The notes beneath the pieces were generated by a model, which saw nothing but the letters and a program-made list of their open reading frames with translations, ran no database searches and had not been told where the DNA came from. Positions 13,199 through 14,460 of a stretch of DNA of 14,460 bases are shown here, piece by piece (position 1 is the first letter of the stretch; each line of letters starts with the position of its first letter). The stretch is from RUG11247 sp050945995 (lineage in GTDB: Bacteria > Bacillota > Clostridia > Christensenellales > Aristaeellaceae). A program made the position numbers and the translations under genes. Location: contig JBMNUA010000041.1 of the NCBI GenBank assembly GCA_050945995.1, positions 1-14,460 on the forward strand. Direction: 5' to 3'.

Positions 13199-14460
13199 GG
13201 TTGCTTTCGACTTTGACGGGTACGCCCATTTTTACAAGGGCTGTAAAGAGCGCGCGCTCGATCATCGGCTCGCGTATCCGTCGAGAGATATTGAGATAGA
13301 CGTTGCCGCCATAACTGACGCAGGCGCAGCTGGCGGGGTTGCGCTCAGGCGTGCCCAAGATAAAATCGAGCCTTGAGACATATGCGCGCATCGCCTCGGG
13401 CAATTGAACCACGCCGAGGTTTGATAGGGTGATCGAATTGTAACGATCTCCCCGCAGCAGGAACATGATCCGCAAAAACGGAGCTTTGATCACAAGCGGC
13501 ATCGCGCGTATCAGCGGGTTCTTCTCGGCGCTCACATTGGCGGACATGCGCGCGTTGAGCATCCTTTCGGTTATTTCCAGCCCCATCGTATGCTTGACCG
13601 CGTTCAGAATCTCTTCAAATGTCCATCTGCCGTATCGGCCGCTCACACCCACATTGACATAGGAAGCGAAATTGCGCAGCGTCTTCGCGCCATAAAAACG
13701 GCGCAGATTGACCGGCACGAGCACCTTCACCGGCAGACCGCGCTTGCGCCTGCGCACATCCTTGAATTGAACTTCTTGGATGGCGTCCACCAGCATCGCC
13801 GTCAGAAACGCGGTAATGCTCACGCCGTACTCCTTTGCCTTTGCGGAAAGAGCCGCCTGGGGGATGATGCCTGTTGTAATGTTTAAGAAGTGGGCGCGCT
13901 CGGGCGTGCCCGTGGCGTGGTATGCCGGGCGCTCCACATTGCTGATGCCAATATCGCGCGCGTGTTTGAGAAAGCTGTCCTCCATTTCCTCCGGCTGAGG
14001 ATCGATGCTGCAATCCAGGATCGCACCGTCCGCCGGAATCTGCACCGCGTACTTTACGCGCAGATATTCGGCGGCGAGCGTGAGTAAAAAACTCATCCCG
14101 CCCGTGCCGTCCGTCAGCGCGTGGAAGAATTCGACGGCAATCCTGCGCCCGTAGTAACGCACGCGATACATGAAGCGCCCGTTTTCGTTCAAATCCATGC
14201 GCACGAGCGGGTTGCCCACGTCCTCTTGTATCTGCGGCGCGCCATCCATATGCTCAAAGTAATACCAGAACACACCTCGACGCAGCCGATACGCAAACGT
14301 CGGAATCCGCTTGAGCACCGCATTCTGCGCTTGCGCAAGCGCTGCCGGATCGATGGGTTCTGTCAGCGTGATCGATAGGCGAAACATCGCCGTCCAATCG
14401 CGCGTGCGCGCGGGTGGATAGATCTTCGCCGCGTTGTCAAGTTTGATCCACGCCGGGGTT
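13191..14460 (-). CDS. Condensation-domain/alcohol acetyltransferase-like protein (5' end outside window)
   Basis: At least 422 residues of a CoA-dependent acyltransferase-fold (condensation-like) protein. The catalytic HxxxDG motif is present in FFHALTDGTGG. The second-half landmarks also fit this superfamily: PVKVLVPVNLRRFYG, FASYVNVGVSG and SITLSNLGVVQLPE. An ATG occurs at 14385-14387, but the frame stays open upstream to the window edge, and the extra residues (AWIKLDNAAKIYPPARTRDW before that ATG) look like the usual N-terminus of this family, so the true start lies beyond 14460. Family members are annotated as alcohol acetyltransferases; acyl donor and acceptor cannot be told here. No signal peptide can be assessed. 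Confidence 0.82.
   Translation of the reverse strand, partial: TPAWIKLDNAAKIYPPARTRDWTAMFRLSITLTEPIDPAALAQAQNAVLKRIPTFAYRLRRGVFWYYFEHMDGAPQIQEDVGNPLVRMDLNENGRFMYRVRYYGRRIAVEFFHALTDGTGGMSFLLTLAAEYLRVKYAVQIPADGAILDCSIDPQPEEMEDSFLKHARDIGISNVERPAYHATGTPERAHFLNITTGIIPQAALSAKAKEYGVSITAFLTAMLVDAIQEVQFKDVRRRKRGLPVKVLVPVNLRRFYGAKTLRNFASYVNVGVSGRYGRWTFEEILNAVKHTMGLEITERMLNARMSANVSAEKNPLIRAMPLVIKAPFLRIMFLLRGDRYNSITLSNLGVVQLPEAMRAYVSRLDFILGTPERNPASCACVSYGGNVYLNISRRIREPMIERALFTALVKMGVPVKVESNRR

Overview
The window looks like chromosome from a GC-rich, anaerobic Bacillota (Clostridia-type) genome. Shine-Dalgarno sites are strong (AGGAGG, GGAGGTGA). Genes are packed into tight co-directional runs. The iron operon has the feoA-feoA-feoB-Cys-rich-peptide layout common in Clostridia, and a DUF6320-type zinc-ribbon membrane protein sits beside an alcohol-acetyltransferase-like protein. 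I cannot name a species. No rRNA, tRNA, CRISPR array, intact mobile element or phage gene was seen.

Region 1 (1-5236, + strand) is one probable operon. It holds the tail of an unidentified gene, glycerate kinase, a TIM-barrel sugar isomerase/epimerase, a D-2-hydroxyacid dehydrogenase and a large GHL6-like (hypothetical glycosyl hydrolase 6) protein. Gaps are 18-20 bases, with one 4-base overlap. Region 2 (5233-8580) holds a CdaR-type sugar-diacid/glycerate regulator on the - strand, whose stop codon overlaps that of the GHL6 protein. Divergent from it is a second GHL6-like protein, followed by a strong terminator. Together these read as a cytoplasmic catabolic locus. The two predicted glycosidases would release an unknown sugar or sugar acid, and the isomerase, dehydrogenase and kinase could pass a C3 product (hydroxypyruvate or tartronate semialdehyde to D-glycerate to phosphoglycerate) into glycolysis under CdaR-like control. 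The substrate is unknown and no transporter lies in the window. This is the best candidate for an undescribed system.

Region 3 (8580-9018) is a gene-poor spacer that may hold decayed insertion-sequence material. It ends in the terminator of the iron operon.

Region 4 (9019-12250, - strand) is a ferrous-iron uptake operon: two feoA genes, feoB with a large acidic extracytoplasmic insertion, and a FeoB-associated Cys-rich membrane peptide. It has a near-consensus sigma-A promoter. Repeated GTTAG-N6-CTAAC palindromes lie at the start site, in the leader and again between feoA and feoB, which suggests control by a metal-dependent repressor.

Region 5 (12482-14460, - strand) is a two-gene unit: a condensation-domain/alcohol-acetyltransferase-like protein whose 5' end runs off the window, followed by a DUF6320-like zinc-ribbon membrane protein whose Shine-Dalgarno overlaps the upstream stop codon.
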